A DNA stretch of 35,333 nt from Actinomycetales bacterium. GTDB lineage: Bacteria; Actinomycetota; Actinomycetes; S36-B12. The position numbers were made by a program, and so were the translations under genes. The DNA lies in NCBI GenBank assembly GCA_018970765.1, contig JAGWVT010000024.1, positions 1 through 35,333 of the forward strand. The letters run 5' to 3'. Each line of letters opens with the position of its first letter. Positions within the stretch are counted from its first letter, which is position 1. The notes beneath the pieces were generated by a model. That model saw nothing but the letters and a program-made list of their open reading frames with translations, was not told where the DNA came from and searched no databases. Shown in pieces: positions 8,281 to 17,402 of the stretch.

Positions 8281-10557
8281 GTGCCCACCGCATTGCCTGA
8301 CGACGCTGTCATCGCGCTTGCGCCGCATTGTCGGGTGATCCGTAAGCCTCCGAACGAGATCTACCTGATCACTGACGCCGATGAGCTGCGGCTGACCGGC
8401 GAATTGTTCTGCGACCTGGCAGCACACCTTGATGGCACCCTGACGGCCCTCGAGATTACCCAGCGCATGCTGGCCGATGGCACCGCAACCGCAACGGAGG
8501 TGCCCGCAGCCATCGCCATCTTGCGTGAGCAGGGGTACGTGGTTGACGCGCGGCAGCATGCCGAACCCGCAGGACTGTTCGGCCTGTGGTGGGGCGTCGA
8601 CAACTACGAAAAGTCTGCCGATGTTGCCGTGTGGTTGGCATCGGTGGGGGAGACTCCGCGTGCGGCAATGGAAAGTTCGCTAGTCGACCATGGGATGCAA
8701 GTCGCGGCCAGCTGCGCGGATGCCGACTTCGCCGTCGTTATAGGCGATGACTATCTGAATCCCGCCCTAGCCGATGTCGTGGCCGAAGCGCAGGCAGCGG
8801 GGCAGCCTGTCTTGCTGGTGAACCTCGCGGGTGCCCGTCCCACGGTTGGCCCGTGGCTGGGCAAACCGGGCCCGTGTCTTGAATGCCTGGCCAGCCGACT
8901 GCGGTTCAACCGTCAGGTGGAGCAACGATTGATCGGCACCGACGAGCGCACTGGGCCGGTAGCGCGCGGCTGGACGACGGGGACTGCAACACACGGTGCA
9001 ACTGAAGCCGCTCTGATGGTGAAGCGTCGAGCCCTAGGCATCCCCGAAGCCGATGCGCACGGCGATGAATCGGTCGCGTTCATGCTCGTGTTCGATCACC
9101 TGACTGGGAGGCGCAGTGTGCACCATGTGGTCCGTCGGCCACAGTGCGTGGGCTGTGGATCACCGCGCTCCATCGACGATTCGCACCATGTCATCACGCT
9201 GAGCACCGGCGCCCTAGATGCCAAGGACGATGGGTCATATCGCAGGCTCACCCCGCAGCAGACCCTCGACAGGTTCGGGCACCACGTAAGCCCTCGGACC
9301 GGAGTGGTTGAGCATCTGCGGCGAGTCTCCGATGAATCCAGCGTGATCCACGTTGTCGAGTCGGGCATCAACTTGGCCACGGTGCGCAAGGGGTCCAAGG
9401 TCTGCGGATTTCGACAGAGTGCTGGTGGCAAGGGAACGTCCGCGGATCAGGCTCGTGCTGGGGCCCTTGCTGAGGCCATCGAACGATACGGAGCGACCTA
9501 CACCGGTGAGGAACCAACCGTCATCGGCTCACTCGATGATTTGGGTAGTGAAGCCATCGATCCGCGCAGCATAACGCTCTTTTCGGCAGCGCAGTACGCC
9601 GATCGGGACCACTGGAATGCCACGCATAAAGCGATGCACAGTGTCCCGAATGAGTTTGACCCCAGCGTGGTGATGGAGTGGACTCCGGCATGGTCGATTT
9701 CCCGTGAGGAAAGAGTTCTGCTGCCAACTCCATTGGCGTTCTATCTGTACGGCGGTGCCTACCCGAAGAACGGCTGCCGAGCTGACTCAAACGGAAACGC
9801 GGCGGGAACCTCGTTGGAGGATGCCATCCTGCAAGGTTTCTTCGAACTCGTCGAACGTGATGCCGTCGCCACTTGGTGGTACAACCGCGTTCCACGTCCG
9901 GCCGCGGATTTGGACGCATACGCCAATGAGTTTGACGAGAAGTATCTGCACCAGATCCGTGATCACTATTCGCGCGAACTTGATCGTGACCTTTGGGTCC
10001 TAGACATCACCAGCGATCTCGGCATTCCGTCATTCGTCGCTGCCTCGCAGGCACGTACTGGGAACCCGCGCGTGCTACTGGGCTTCGGTGCGCACCGGGA
10101 CTCACGGGGCGCCTTGCTCCGTTCGATCACCGAGATGAACCAGATGCTCGGCATGATCCCCGCCTTGGAGGCTCCGCACTCCGCCGGGTCCGTGCAGTCT
10201 GGGCAGAACCCTGAAGCGGCGTGGTGGCAGCTGACGTCACTTGATGATCACCCGTACCTCATGCCCACCGGGGACCCCATCGGACCACAGGCGCATGTTC
10301 ATCGGTGGACCCTTGACGGCAAGGAAAACGTCGAGCGGGTTGCTGCGCTTGTCGCCTCGCGCGGCATGGAACTCCACGTCCTGAATATGACGCAGCCCGA
10401 TATCGGTATGCCCACGGTCAAAGTGATGGTGCCTGGGATGCGGCACTTCTGGCCGCGCTTTGCGTCGGGACGTCTCTATGACGTGCCAACAGCAATGGGG
10501 TGGCAAGAGATTCCGTTGACGGAGTCAGAACTGAATCCGACACCAATATTTTGGTGA
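8281..10557 (+). CDS. Fused TOMM cyclodehydratase: RRE + ThiF-like partner + YcaO (PatD/TruD type)
   Basis: ATP-dependent azoline-forming cyclodehydratase that would convert Cys (and possibly Ser/Thr) of the precursor cores to azolines. Residues ~10-90 form a PqqD-like RRE that binds leader peptides (LTGELFCDLAAHLDGT, LREQGYVV). The ThiF-like domain carries two CxxC pairs (C199/C202 and C289/C292) expected to bind structural zinc. The YcaO domain starts near residue 355 and has the ATP/Mg signatures GGKGTSADQARAGALAEAIE and GTSLEDAILQGFFELVERDA. The C terminus is NPTPIFW, a reduced form of the PxPxP tail of azoline-forming YcaOs. At ~758 residues it matches fused PatD/TruD/LynD enzymes in size. 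It converges on the oxidase gene with 2 bp between stops. The assignment is firm; which residues are cyclised is inferred. Confidence 0.93.
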   Translation: MPTALPDDAVIALAPHCRVIRKPPNEIYLITDADELRLTGELFCDLAAHLDGTLTALEITQRMLADGTATATEVPAAIAILREQGYVVDARQHAEPAGLFGLWWGVDNYEKSADVAVWLASVGETPRAAMESSLVDHGMQVAASCADADFAVVIGDDYLNPALADVVAEAQAAGQPVLLVNLAGARPTVGPWLGKPGPCLECLASRLRFNRQVEQRLIGTDERTGPVARGWTTGTATHGATEAALMVKRRALGIPEADAHGDESVAFMLVFDHLTGRRSVHHVVRRPQCVGCGSPRSIDDSHHVITLSTGALDAKDDGSYRRLTPQQTLDRFGHHVSPRTGVVEHLRRVSDESSVIHVVESGINLATVRKGSKVCGFRQSAGGKGTSADQARAGALAEAIERYGATYTGEEPTVIGSLDDLGSEAIDPRSITLFSAAQYADRDHWNATHKAMHSVPNEFDPSVVMEWTPAWSISREERVLLPTPLAFYLYGGAYPKNGCRADSNGNAAGTSLEDAILQGFFELVERDAVATWWYNRVPRPAADLDAYANEFDEKYLHQIRDHYSRELDRDLWVLDITSDLGIPSFVAASQARTGNPRVLLGFGAHRDSRGALLRSITEMNQMLGMIPALEAPHSAGSVQSGQNPEAAWWQLTSLDDHPYLMPTGDPIGPQAHVHRWTLDGKENVERVAALVASRGMELHVLNMTQPDIGMPTVKVMVPGMRHFWPRFASGRLYDVPTAMGWQEIPLTESELNPTPIFW

Positions 10558-10559
10558 GA

Positions 10560-12719
10560 CTAAGCGCCAGGGATGGAAACAGCGATCTCGCCGATCGACC
10601 CATGCCGGTAGTAGTCCAGACCGGTGGCTGTCGCGAATGAATCGCTGTCACCGGTACCGATGGGCACGGCACCCAACCCCATAGCCGTGGCCGTGTAAGC
10701 GATGGTGGCCTGCAGCACACCGACATGCTTGAGCATGAGGGCGTATGCGATTCCCTCATATTTCACGGCGAGATCGGGAAAGCGCGCTGCCAGCACGATC
10801 AAGGCCTGTGGGCGGACCACACCGTTTCCGGTGGATTCTGCAGCAAACATCAGCAGTGCATCGATTTGCGCAGCATCGCCGATAAGCGGTCGCAGAGATC
10901 GAGATGCCCGGCTGTACAGGTACGCCCCCTGATCGATGTCGCCGACCCGGTGGGCGATCACCACAATGTCCGTCTCGTACAGGCCACCGCCCGATGGATA
11001 GGGAGCACCGAAGACATCCTGGCTGATTCCAGCGAACTCAATCTGGCGTGGGATGACCTCGCCCACGCGTTGGAGCAGCTCGGCGAGCGTGCGTAGCGGA
11101 ATCTGGGGACCTGACCAGTCACGGTCGGACGTTCGTGCTCGCAGTACCGCGCCGAATGGGGCATCTGATTTCACGACCGCCTCGACGTCGAACTGCGGCA
11201 GCAGGACGTCACCGGGCATCGGTGGCTCCTCCTGCAGGACCAACTCGGGAATCGTTGAGAAACGTGCGGTGCCGCCAATTCGGTGTCGCAGTCGCCCATT
11301 ACGCACCTGCGAGTGGAACAGCAGGTCGTGGAATTCCCAGGTACTTGGCACATCGCGGTCTTCGGTTGAGCGTCCGCTCGCGGTCAAGGCGATGTTGTCG
11401 ATGGCCAGGTAGGTCTTGACCGAGGCCTGACCATCACTGGCAAAGGCGACCTTCACATGCATGGGGGCGGCAATCTGGGTATCGGTCACCACGTCGGGGG
11501 CCAGCATGAGGTCCCGCTTTTTTGGATCGGCAGTGATGAGGTCGATCACTTCGGTCGTTACGTGGGCATCCAGCCCAAGGGCGTCGAGGACGCCGGGTAT
11601 AGAGGTGACAGTGCGTTCGGTGAGGAAGATTTCGAATGCGATCGCCGGTTGGATCCCCTCGCGGGTGGCATCTACGGCCAGACGAACCTGGAGGTCGGTC
11701 CCGATCACGGGCCCCAGCAGCGGGATGCGGGCGAGCACGCTTTCCGACACCCCACCCGAGCGAAGGGCCTGCGTCATTGCGGCCACGTTCGCCGGATGTA
11801 CTGCGAAGATCACCCGTGTGCCGACCCGACGTGCGGTCACCCCGAGGAACGCAGGCGCCCCGAGAACTGCGACCAGTTCGCGCAAGGCTGCGTTGCCCGC
11901 CATGTCCACGCCGAGTGCTCCCAGTGCCCGGCAGGTCCAAACCCACGGATCGGTGAGGCCAGGTGCCGAATTCACTCTCGTGAACGTCCCCATGAGTTCG
12001 GCGCCCCGCTCGGTGACGTCGTACTCCTCGATGTCCAACGCGACGAGTGTCGGCTCGCGTGAACCGCGCTCGGTAGTGACCGATAGCGATACATCTGCGC
12101 GCCGGTGACCATCGTGGTGCAACTCCCAAATCACCTGTGAGGTATCCGTGACGCGGTCCCAGGGCAACTGCGCGAAGGCCTCGCGCACCGATGGGGAGTC
12201 CCAGGCTGAGGGCAGGCCGCTGGCAAGTGACGCCTCTATGAGTGCGGCGACCATGGCGGTCCGGTCACGCTCCTTCGCCACCGCCTCCGCAGCAGACATG
12301 GCGCGAAGTGCGCCAACGAACTGCCTAGCCGCAGCCACGGACACCCCGGCCCGACGGGCAAGCTCGTTCGGGCTGGCCTCAAATGCCAGCGCCACCAGCA
12401 GGGCACCGGCGCGCGGGTCGTGCAGTTGGAGGTCCAGACCCGAAAGTGGAGTCTTGAGCAGCATCACGTTTCCGACGCGATGCAGGTACGCAAAGCGTGA
12501 AAGGCGCACGGTCACGTCAGCGGCGGAATCAAGCAGATCGGCATCGATCGGCTTCTTGAAAGGGATGAGTGTCGCCAGTGGCGATTCTCCCTCAAAGATT
12601 GTCACCTCGCGGAATCGCCCATCCGCCGTGAACGGCTCCACATCCCGAAAGGAGTCAAACAGTCCTGCGCCCGACGGTTGGATGGTGGCGCTGTCGTCGT
12701 CCGTCACAGTGCTGCCCAT
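10560..12719 (-). CDS. SagB/ThcOx-type FMN azoline dehydrogenase with RRE and ~245-aa insertion
   Basis: Oxidase expected to convert azolines to azoles. Residues ~70-145 resemble the winged-helix leader-binding domain of SagB/ThcOx proteins (LSRFAYLHRVG, then LARRAGVSVAAARQFVGAL). The oxidase core begins near 461 (WEFHDLLFHSQVRNGR), with PSGGGLYETDIVVIAH at ~575-590 and a Lys653-Tyr654 pair (VKYEGIAY) at the position of the catalytic Lys-Tyr of McbC-type dehydrogenases, then GLGAVPIG. Between them lie ~245 extra residues (~200-445) of alternating strand/helix pattern not found in ordinary ThcOx. In cyanobactin PatG the oxidase is fused to the protease; here it is a separate gene overlapping the upstream protease by 16 bp. 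The start ATG at 12719 is chosen because a longer frame would run through the protease gene. Confidence 0.85.
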   Translation of the reverse strand: MGSTVTDDDSATIQPSGAGLFDSFRDVEPFTADGRFREVTIFEGESPLATLIPFKKPIDADLLDSAADVTVRLSRFAYLHRVGNVMLLKTPLSGLDLQLHDPRAGALLVALAFEASPNELARRAGVSVAAARQFVGALRAMSAAEAVAKERDRTAMVAALIEASLASGLPSAWDSPSVREAFAQLPWDRVTDTSQVIWELHHDGHRRADVSLSVTTERGSREPTLVALDIEEYDVTERGAELMGTFTRVNSAPGLTDPWVWTCRALGALGVDMAGNAALRELVAVLGAPAFLGVTARRVGTRVIFAVHPANVAAMTQALRSGGVSESVLARIPLLGPVIGTDLQVRLAVDATREGIQPAIAFEIFLTERTVTSIPGVLDALGLDAHVTTEVIDLITADPKKRDLMLAPDVVTDTQIAAPMHVKVAFASDGQASVKTYLAIDNIALTASGRSTEDRDVPSTWEFHDLLFHSQVRNGRLRHRIGGTARFSTIPELVLQEEPPMPGDVLLPQFDVEAVVKSDAPFGAVLRARTSDRDWSGPQIPLRTLAELLQRVGEVIPRQIEFAGISQDVFGAPYPSGGGLYETDIVVIAHRVGDIDQGAYLYSRASRSLRPLIGDAAQIDALLMFAAESTGNGVVRPQALIVLAARFPDLAVKYEGIAYALMLKHVGVLQATIAYTATAMGLGAVPIGTGDSDSFATATGLDYYRHGSIGEIAVSIPGA

Positions 12720-14740
12720 CGGCGAAGCCGCCCGACAGTGACCGGCATGACATCCGCGATATCCACCGTCATGCGGTATTCGCGAGGGGCGCGTGCTGAG
12801 CGCTTGGGGTCGTTGAACTGCAGGACGATGTCCCAACACATGCCGCCCACCCGCGCGAACGGGCTGTATTCGGTGCGGTAGCCGGTGAACTGCAATCCGT
12901 CGTGCATGGCGTCGACGAACGCGGCGGCGACCTGGTAACCGTTCGTGGCACTGAAGTTCAGGGCACGGTCCCGGGTGACCTCGGGCTCCTGCGCTGCCCG
13001 GAAATAGATGAGGTTGAGAAAGTCGACCACCGCGGCCACAATCGCAGGTGTCGCTGGCTCCAGCAGCCGCGGCCAGCTCACGACGGTGGACTCCTTGATC
13101 CCAAGAACCGCGTTCTCCGTGCCATCTCCGGCAACGATGGCTGCATCCGGTGCTTGCCCTTGATCGTTGCGAGTACCGACACCCCCGGCCAAAGCGTCCC
13201 GGTGCACTGCTTCGAGGGATTGCTGCGCGACTTGGGCCGTTCGCCAGCCGTACACCCCGCGCAGCGAGGTCACCCGCAACTCGCGAAGGACAGTGCCGTC
13301 CATCGTGGTGCGGGTGTTGTCCCGCGTCCAACCGGGTAGCGACGCCACGGTGATATCTCCGCGCACCCGACCCAAGGCGAGGGCGGCAAGCATGTCGTAG
13401 ACCTCCGCGGCGAATGCCCCGGTACCGGTGACGAAGAAGCGTCGCTCGTCGTTAATCGAGAAGGTCCACAGCAGGCGGCGGGCTTCCGCAGGATGATCGT
13501 CGAGGTACGCGATCACCTGCACGGGATCATCTACGCCACCATCCCCGATTCGTACGCGCATTTCGTTCGCGAACGAGTCACGGGTGAGTTCGTCTGGGAA
13601 CTCGAAGTTCACCTGCCCGATGCCAAAGAACTGGGCGGGGTAGCGAATCGACGGTTCGACGTTGGCGGCATCGGCGGGCACCACGCCGGCGTGACCACGC
13701 ACGTCGCGCTTGTAGGCCTCGCGTGGCTGCTCGGCCTCTTCGGTTCGATGGCGCGCATGTGAATGTGGCGGCAGGGGGTGCATGGAAACCTTCGGTGGCA
13801 CAGGCAGGGCCGCCGGGGCGTCGGGGGCAGGTTCGCCGTCCGGAAAGGCCTGCCGTGCCTGCTCGATGCTCATCCCGTCCAGCAGTACCGCGATTGCCCG
13901 GTCGACGGCGACGGCCCCGCCGATGCACCGTGATGCGCCGGAGCCGGTGCAGGGTCGAGCAGTGGCGATCAAGACATCGCGCACGCGTTGCGGTGCGATG
14001 GCACGACCAGACTGCACGAGCGCGGAGGAGAGGGCCGCGATGATTCCGGTGAGCACCGGAGCGGCAACCGATGTGCCATTTTCTTCCTTCACGTCGCCGT
14101 TCGGCGTCGCACCGAGCACATTTTCGCCGGGGCCCATGATCGCGTGGCCTTCGTAAAGTTCCCCGAAGTTCGTGAAGTGCATGGGTGCACCGTCGTCAGC
14201 CAGCGCACCCACGGCAAGCACCTCGGGCATGGTTGACGGCACACACCAGTTCTCGCCATAGTTATTGCCCGCCGGTGCCACGACCACTGCGCCCGCAGCC
14301 GCAGCCTTGCGTACCGCCTCGGTCATCCAGTGCTGCGCTGTTCCGGTCTGGCTTGGGTGGCAGAACGCGCAGTGGATAATTTGCGCTCCGCGTGAAAGTG
14401 CGAATTCGATGGCTCGAGCAACACCTATTTCCGACTCAGCAGAGTCCTCATCGACACCGGTTGCGATGAACAGCCCGCGTGCACGCGGAGCAAGCCCGGG
14501 TACCGCACTGCCAGGCTGACCGAAGATCACGCTCGTGATATGGGTCGCGTGGTCGGTTGACCATCCCTCGTCCTGCCGGTCGTTGACCCAGTAGCCGCGT
14601 ACCAATTCCACGTCTGCGCCCTCAAACGCCGGATGATCCACGCGAGGTGTGCCATCGATAACCGCAACGAGAATTCTCGGGTCACCCTGCGTGCGCGAGC
14701 GAAGTTCGACCAAACCGGGCAGTGCATCGAGATCAGGCAT
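12704..14740 (-). CDS. Subtilisin-like RiPP protease with PatG-type C-terminal region (first copy)
   Basis: S8-family peptidase of 678 residues in the cyanobactin PatA/PatG class. The catalytic set is complete: Asp29 (VAVIDG), His64 (STDHATHI), Asn159 (APAGNN) and Ser224 (NGTSVAAP). Asp-to-His spacing is 35 residues, near that of ordinary subtilisins, so the ~35-residue helical insertion that marks PatG macrocyclases is absent. A Pro/His-rich linker (~300-355) leads to PatG-like domains: FGIGQVNFEFPDELTRDSF, LLWTFSIND, RGVYGWRTAQ, ALNFSATNGYQ and PVTVGRLRRW. No signal peptide is seen, so it is probably cytoplasmic. It would cut the precursor at one side of the core. It sits in a tight operon with two small genes, a second protease and the oxidase. 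Confidence 0.9.
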   Translation of the reverse strand: MPDLDALPGLVELRSRTQGDPRILVAVIDGTPRVDHPAFEGADVELVRGYWVNDRQDEGWSTDHATHITSVIFGQPGSAVPGLAPRARGLFIATGVDEDSAESEIGVARAIEFALSRGAQIIHCAFCHPSQTGTAQHWMTEAVRKAAAAGAVVVAPAGNNYGENWCVPSTMPEVLAVGALADDGAPMHFTNFGELYEGHAIMGPGENVLGATPNGDVKEENGTSVAAPVLTGIIAALSSALVQSGRAIAPQRVRDVLIATARPCTGSGASRCIGGAVAVDRAIAVLLDGMSIEQARQAFPDGEPAPDAPAALPVPPKVSMHPLPPHSHARHRTEEAEQPREAYKRDVRGHAGVVPADAANVEPSIRYPAQFFGIGQVNFEFPDELTRDSFANEMRVRIGDGGVDDPVQVIAYLDDHPAEARRLLWTFSINDERRFFVTGTGAFAAEVYDMLAALALGRVRGDITVASLPGWTRDNTRTTMDGTVLRELRVTSLRGVYGWRTAQVAQQSLEAVHRDALAGGVGTRNDQGQAPDAAIVAGDGTENAVLGIKESTVVSWPRLLEPATPAIVAAVVDFLNLIYFRAAQEPEVTRDRALNFSATNGYQVAAAFVDAMHDGLQFTGYRTEYSPFARVGGMCWDIVLQFNDPKRSARAPREYRMTVDIADVMPVTVGRLRRWAAL

Positions 14741-14756
14741 TGCTGCAGGTCTCAGG

Positions 14757-15200
14757 TCAGCGGTGGATCAGTCCGCGGATGAAGGGGTCAAAGGACTGCC
14801 CGGCGCTGCGGATGCCGTCCTTGCCCTCGTCCTTCAACCGCTTTGACCATGCCGCGATAGCCAGGATGCCAGAGCCATTGACCCGCACGTTCGCCCACGG
14901 TGTGTAGATGTGCGCGAGGGACTTGACCTCTTGATCGACCGGATGACCCTTGCGGTGGGGGTCGAATCCCGGATGTTGGTCATGGTCACATTGCACCAGA
15001 CCCTCGGTCGATTTCTCAACCAGGCTCTGCCCGGAGTCGTGCACGATATGCGAGTTGCTCGCTTGGAGCGCTCGTCGTGTCGCCGCAGTGCGTCGGTGTG
15101 CTGCGGTGGGATCTGCACCTAGTCGAGCCCGACGATTCGGTGGTGTCGGTGGGGTTTCCTGTGCAGGGCCATCGTCTGGGGTGGCCTCATTCGCGGCCAT
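14757..15200 (-). CDS. Small protein, candidate PatC-like cyanobactin-locus component
   Basis: 147-residue protein starting at ATG 15200, 2 nt after the stop of the upstream small gene, with the weak ribosome site AAGGAC. The N-terminal ~60 residues are Pro/Ala/Arg-rich and probably disordered. The C-terminal ~60 residues are ordered and Trp/Gly-containing (IYTPWANVRVNGSGILAIAA, then FDPFIRGLIH). I do not recognise the domain from sequence alone. Position is the main clue: cyanobactin operons carry two small genes, patB and patC, near the protease genes, and this gene with its neighbour occupies that place. The role of PatB/PatC is not established; they have been reported as dispensable in heterologous production. 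Confidence 0.65.
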   Translation of the reverse strand: MAANEATPDDGPAQETPPTPPNRRARLGADPTAAHRRTAATRRALQASNSHIVHDSGQSLVEKSTEGLVQCDHDQHPGFDPHRKGHPVDQEVKSLAHIYTPWANVRVNGSGILAIAAWSKRLKDEGKDGIRSAGQSFDPFIRGLIHR

Positions 15201-15202
15201 GG

Positions 15203-15397
15203 TCACCGTCCTTGCTTGCGCGCCGCGAAGGAACTTGCCACCCACGGCGACGGATCGTCGTAATTCGCGCCATGCGTGAGGTGCAGGTACACGCTGACGA
15301 GTTCGTCGATGGTTCCGTTCTCCACGTCCACCGTGGTCCACGGCATGACGACCTCCGGACGCACTACCGGGGGTGACAGGATCGGGAAAAGGTCCAT
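15203..15397 (-). CDS. 64-aa protein, candidate PatB-like cyanobactin-locus component
   Basis: Short acidic protein beginning MDLFPILSPPVVRP, with a compact conserved-looking core VDVENGTIDELVSVYLHL followed by HGANYDDPSPW. It starts 13 nt after the stop of the upstream protease and its stop lies 2 nt before the next start, so it is surely co-transcribed. From memory, the pattern PPVxRP, then VDVxxGTxxELxxVYLxL and GANxDxP is reminiscent of the PatB/AcyB/McaB family, but I could not check this. Function unknown. The tight spacing on both sides makes a chance reading frame unlikely. Confidence 0.68.
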   Translation of the reverse strand: MDLFPILSPPVVRPEVVMPWTTVDVENGTIDELVSVYLHLTHGANYDDPSPWVASSFAARKQGR

Positions 15398-15410
15398 GAG
15401 GATCCGGCGC

Positions 15411-17276
15411 CTAGGACGCCGACGTCCAACTGCGGACCTCACCCAAGGTGACCGGCATCAAGTCGGAGACGTCGACGGTGAACCGGTAAATCTTGCGGGC
15501 CCGGCGAGTGTTGTCCGGGTCGAAGAACTTCATCTTCACGTCCCAGGCGTCGGCATCCGCGCGAGCGAACGGTGACGGCTCAGTGTGCACGTCCTCGAGC
15601 TGCATGCCGGATCCGAGAGCCTCGGAGAACACGGTGGCCGCCTGGAAGGCATTTGTTGCAGCGAAGTTGAGTGCCCGATCACTGGACAGGACGCCGAGAT
15701 TGCGCAGGTCGTAATAGACCTTGTCGAGGAACATGCGTAGGTTCGCGGCCACCGTGTCGGCCTCGACCGAGGCCTTTGCGCTGGTGCTGACCGCCTGCGA
15801 GGCCTGCTCGACCAGAGCATTGGTCTTCCACCCGTAGGCGCCCCGCGGGTTCTCCAACTGGAGCACCGGTACGTGTTGGCCAGAGAACAGTCGCACGGTG
15901 CGGCCGGTAAGCCGACCGGGAATGGACACCCGCTGAATGTGGTCCTCGTCGTTCTCAGCGAGGACCTCGCCGGCGAGCATCTCCGTGAGCATCTCGTACA
16001 GATTTGCACCGAAGGCGCCGGTCGGCTCAAGGGCGTAGATCGGGGTGAGCTCGATGTTTAGCGTCCAAGTCAGCGCCCGGCCCTCGTACGGATGCGTACC
16101 GAGGTAGGCCACGAGCTGGCGGGCGTCGTATGGGTTCGGTGGCACGACGTTGCCGTCGATTTCGACGGGCGGCATCAACTGCTTGAAGGAGTCACGGCGG
16201 GCTTCGGTACCGAAGTCATAGGAGATGTTGCCGAGGGCATAGACCATGCCATCGGCGTCTGGGGCATCTGCCATCGATGGCTGCACCCCGGCACTGGCCT
16301 GGGGAGTGACGTGTCCGGTGCCCCCGCATCCGCAGGAGGGTGTGACCTCGCCGCTGTCGGCTGAGGGGACTGCGGTGGTTGTGGTCATGGCTGCCACGGC
16401 TCCTTCGACGTCGAGTCGTCCCACAAGAAGTTTCTTGCAGGCCTCTGGACTGTTTATACCGCAGGGTGATGCGGTCGCGAGCAGGAAGTCGCGAATCCTG
16501 CCTCCCCGCAGGGCCGGGTCCACCGCGGCCAGCAAGGCCGCCACACCCGAGACGATCGGGGTGGCGAAGGATGTCCCGCTCATGCGAGCGAGGCCGCCGC
16601 CCGGTACGGCACCCAGAATGCCTTCCCCTGGGGCTGTGATGCCGTTGCAGGCGTACCCGGTGCCGTAGTTGGAAAAGTCCATCGGCATCCCAGCCTCATC
16701 CACCGCCCCCACTGCGAGCGCCGTCGATGCGGCCGCTGGTACGTGGAGGCACTCGCAGCCGTCGTTACCGGCGGCGGCCACGAGCAGGACTCCAGCCTCG
16801 GCGCAGCGCGCCACCGCGGCATCCAGCCAGCGTTCGGCCACCCCGGTATCGGAGTACTGGCCGCCAGAGAAATTGATGACGTCAGCGCCCTCCTTGAGGG
16901 CCATCTCAATAGCCCGGGCAACCTCGAGCTGGGGCGCCTTGCCGGAGTCCAGGTTGTATACCGGGATGACGATCCCTCGTGCCCGCGGTGCAATCCCCTC
17001 GACACCTGAGCCGGGCTGCCCGAACAGGATTGACGCGACCATCGTGCCGTGCTCGGCCAACCGGTTCCCGGTGCGCGCCGGCCAGCGCGTGGCACCATCG
17101 GCCATCCGGATGTCCGCCCCAGTAAGGACGGGATGGTCGAGATCAACAGGGCCATCAATCACCGCAATGGTGATGCCCGCCCCGCCGTCTGCCAGGTCCC
17201 GCAGCGCCGCGAGCCCGGGAACTAGGGCCAGATTGCGGTCAGCCGCCAAGTACTGAGTGCCCGCTTCGGCGGGCAT
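15411..17276 (-). CDS. Subtilisin-like RiPP protease with PatG-type C-terminal region (second copy)
   Basis: S8 peptidase of 621 residues, first gene of the minus-strand operon. Catalytic residues: Asp41 (IAVIDG), His76 (LAEHGTMV), Asn171 (AAAGND) and Ser236 (MSGTSFATP). Asp-His spacing is 35, so it too lacks the PatG macrocyclase insertion. A Cys/Gly stretch (CGCGGTG) in the linker precedes a canonical PatG-like region: VYALGNISYDFGTEARRDSF, ALTWTLNIELTPIYALEP, RGAYGWKTN, RALNFAATNAFQAATVF and PVTLGEVRSW. Start at 17276 rather than 17324: in the duplicated copy at 17865-17978 the codons just after 17276 differ at synonymous sites while those before it differ by amino-acid changes. It is transcribed away from the precursor array across a 245-bp divergent region. 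With the other protease it would separate leader and follower from the core. Confidence 0.9.
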   Translation of the reverse strand: MPAEAGTQYLAADRNLALVPGLAALRDLADGGAGITIAVIDGPVDLDHPVLTGADIRMADGATRWPARTGNRLAEHGTMVASILFGQPGSGVEGIAPRARGIVIPVYNLDSGKAPQLEVARAIEMALKEGADVINFSGGQYSDTGVAERWLDAAVARCAEAGVLLVAAAGNDGCECLHVPAAASTALAVGAVDEAGMPMDFSNYGTGYACNGITAPGEGILGAVPGGGLARMSGTSFATPIVSGVAALLAAVDPALRGGRIRDFLLATASPCGINSPEACKKLLVGRLDVEGAVAAMTTTTAVPSADSGEVTPSCGCGGTGHVTPQASAGVQPSMADAPDADGMVYALGNISYDFGTEARRDSFKQLMPPVEIDGNVVPPNPYDARQLVAYLGTHPYEGRALTWTLNIELTPIYALEPTGAFGANLYEMLTEMLAGEVLAENDEDHIQRVSIPGRLTGRTVRLFSGQHVPVLQLENPRGAYGWKTNALVEQASQAVSTSAKASVEADTVAANLRMFLDKVYYDLRNLGVLSSDRALNFAATNAFQAATVFSEALGSGMQLEDVHTEPSPFARADADAWDVKMKFFDPDNTRRARKIYRFTVDVSDLMPVTLGEVRSWTSAS

Positions 17277-17308
17277 CAGATCGTTTCCGGGCACGCCTGA
17301 ACCGTACC

Positions 17309-17322
17309 GACCCACGTGGGTC
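17309..17322. promoter_or_regulatory. Perfect 14-bp palindrome GACCCACGTGGGTC in divergent promoter region
   Basis: It lies 33 bp before the protease start on the minus strand and ~200 bp before precursor 1, and is a candidate operator. The duplicated copy (17963-17976) carries one change, GACCCACGGGGGTC. Confidence 0.4.
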
Positions 17323-17402
17323 ATCACCAGTGCCGCCAGTCGACAGCCTCCCAGACACCGAGGGCTCAATGGTTCCGTGGGTGTGCCCTTGTTGCGCTCA
17401 GG

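Noticed and set aside
12720-13331. N-terminal extension of the oxidase reading frame (923 aa in total)
   Set aside because: It runs antiphase through the conserved PatG-like end of the protease gene; ATG 12719 gives a sensible start with a 16-bp overlap.
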